From Candidatus Omnitrophota bacterium (GTDB taxonomy: Bacteria > Omnitrophota > Gorgyraeia > Gygaellales > Profunditerraquicolaceae): a DNA stretch of 37,122 bases. The stretch covers positions 1 to 37,122 of the forward strand of contig JAKPTF010000047.1 of the NCBI GenBank assembly GCA_029571225.1, given 5' to 3'. A model generated the notes under the pieces. That model saw nothing but the letters and a program-made list of their open reading frames with translations, was not told the origin of the DNA and did not search any database. Positions 36,692-37,122 of this stretch are shown piece by piece; within the stretch, counting starts at the first letter, position 1, and each line of letters starts with the position of its first letter. The position numbers and the translations under genes are program-made.

Positions 36692-37122
36692 ATGGCTTCT
36701 TTTTCAACTCAGGGTATCCGCGCGCTTAAAGGCACGGTAATCCTTCGCGGGGATAAATCCATCGCGCACCGCGCGCTCATGCTGTCAGCCCTAGCCCGGG
36801 GCACAACGCGCATCCGTAATTTTCCCTCCCATGAGGATGCGGCAGCGACATTGCAGTCGCTGCGTTCTCTCGGTGTAAAGATTACAGTTCGGAAACAGGC
36901 CGTTATCGTACAGGGCAGGGGAGCGTCAGGCCTGCGGCCGTGCGCGAATACGGTATTCGTCAATGAATCCGGCACGACACTGCGCCTGCTTCTCGGAATT
37001 CTCGCGGGTCAGCCGTTCACCGTTTCGTTGCGCGCGGCTTCTGGCCTGTCACGCAGGCCCATGCTGCGCGTAATAGAACCGCTGCGCGCCATGGGAGCGA
37101 ATATCCGCGGCAGGCGCTTGGG
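36692..37122 (+). CDS. aroA: 3-phosphoshikimate 1-carboxyvinyltransferase (EPSP synthase), 3'-truncated by window edge
   Basis: Translated directly: LKGTVILRGDKSIAHRALMLSALARGTTRIRNFP..., NESGTTLRLLLGILAG, SGLSRRPMLRVIEPLRAMGA; runs off the window so absent from the ORF track. Confidence 0.95.
   Translation, partial: MASFSTQGIRALKGTVILRGDKSIAHRALMLSALARGTTRIRNFPSHEDAAATLQSLRSLGVKITVRKQAVIVQGRGASGLRPCANTVFVNESGTTLRLLLGILAGQPFTVSLRAASGLSRRPMLRVIEPLRAMGANIRGRRL

Overview
This 37.1 kb bacterial window is essentially housekeeping. About 38 closely packed or overlapping genes all lie on the + strand, with no mobile elements, CRISPR array or defence island visible. In order it contains: (1) a riboflavin block: 3' part of ribA/ribBA, ribH, nusB, a PHP phosphoesterase, ribD, ribE; (2) tRNA-Pro(CGG) with its own sigma70-like promoter; (3) acylphosphatase, metallophosphoesterase, ligA, a short lipoprotein, an MBL-fold hydrolase, xerD, a CCA-type nucleotidyltransferase, rbfA, nrnA, ribF; (4) a nearly complete division and cell wall (dcw) cluster: mraZ-rsmH-ftsL-like-ftsI-murE-murF-mraY-murD-ftsW-murG-murC-murB-ddl-ftsQ-ftsA; (5) yggS-proC-mtnP-ileS-traR/dksA-lspA-rluD; (6) a membrane-anchored coiled-coil protein and the 5' part of aroA. 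I suspect a PVC-type or Omnitrophota-like genome from the overall gene style, but cannot prove it. I found no clearly novel multi-gene system. The most interesting observations are: no ftsZ between ftsA and yggS, with a promoter in that gap; a textbook MraZ operator of three exact 10-bp repeats that also contains the mraZ Shine-Dalgarno; a strong hairpin around the ftsL stop codon that sequesters the only SD-like sequence before ftsI; candidate near-leaderless initiation for yggS and for an acylphosphatase 10 nt after a tRNA; and two uncharacterised envelope-type proteins.
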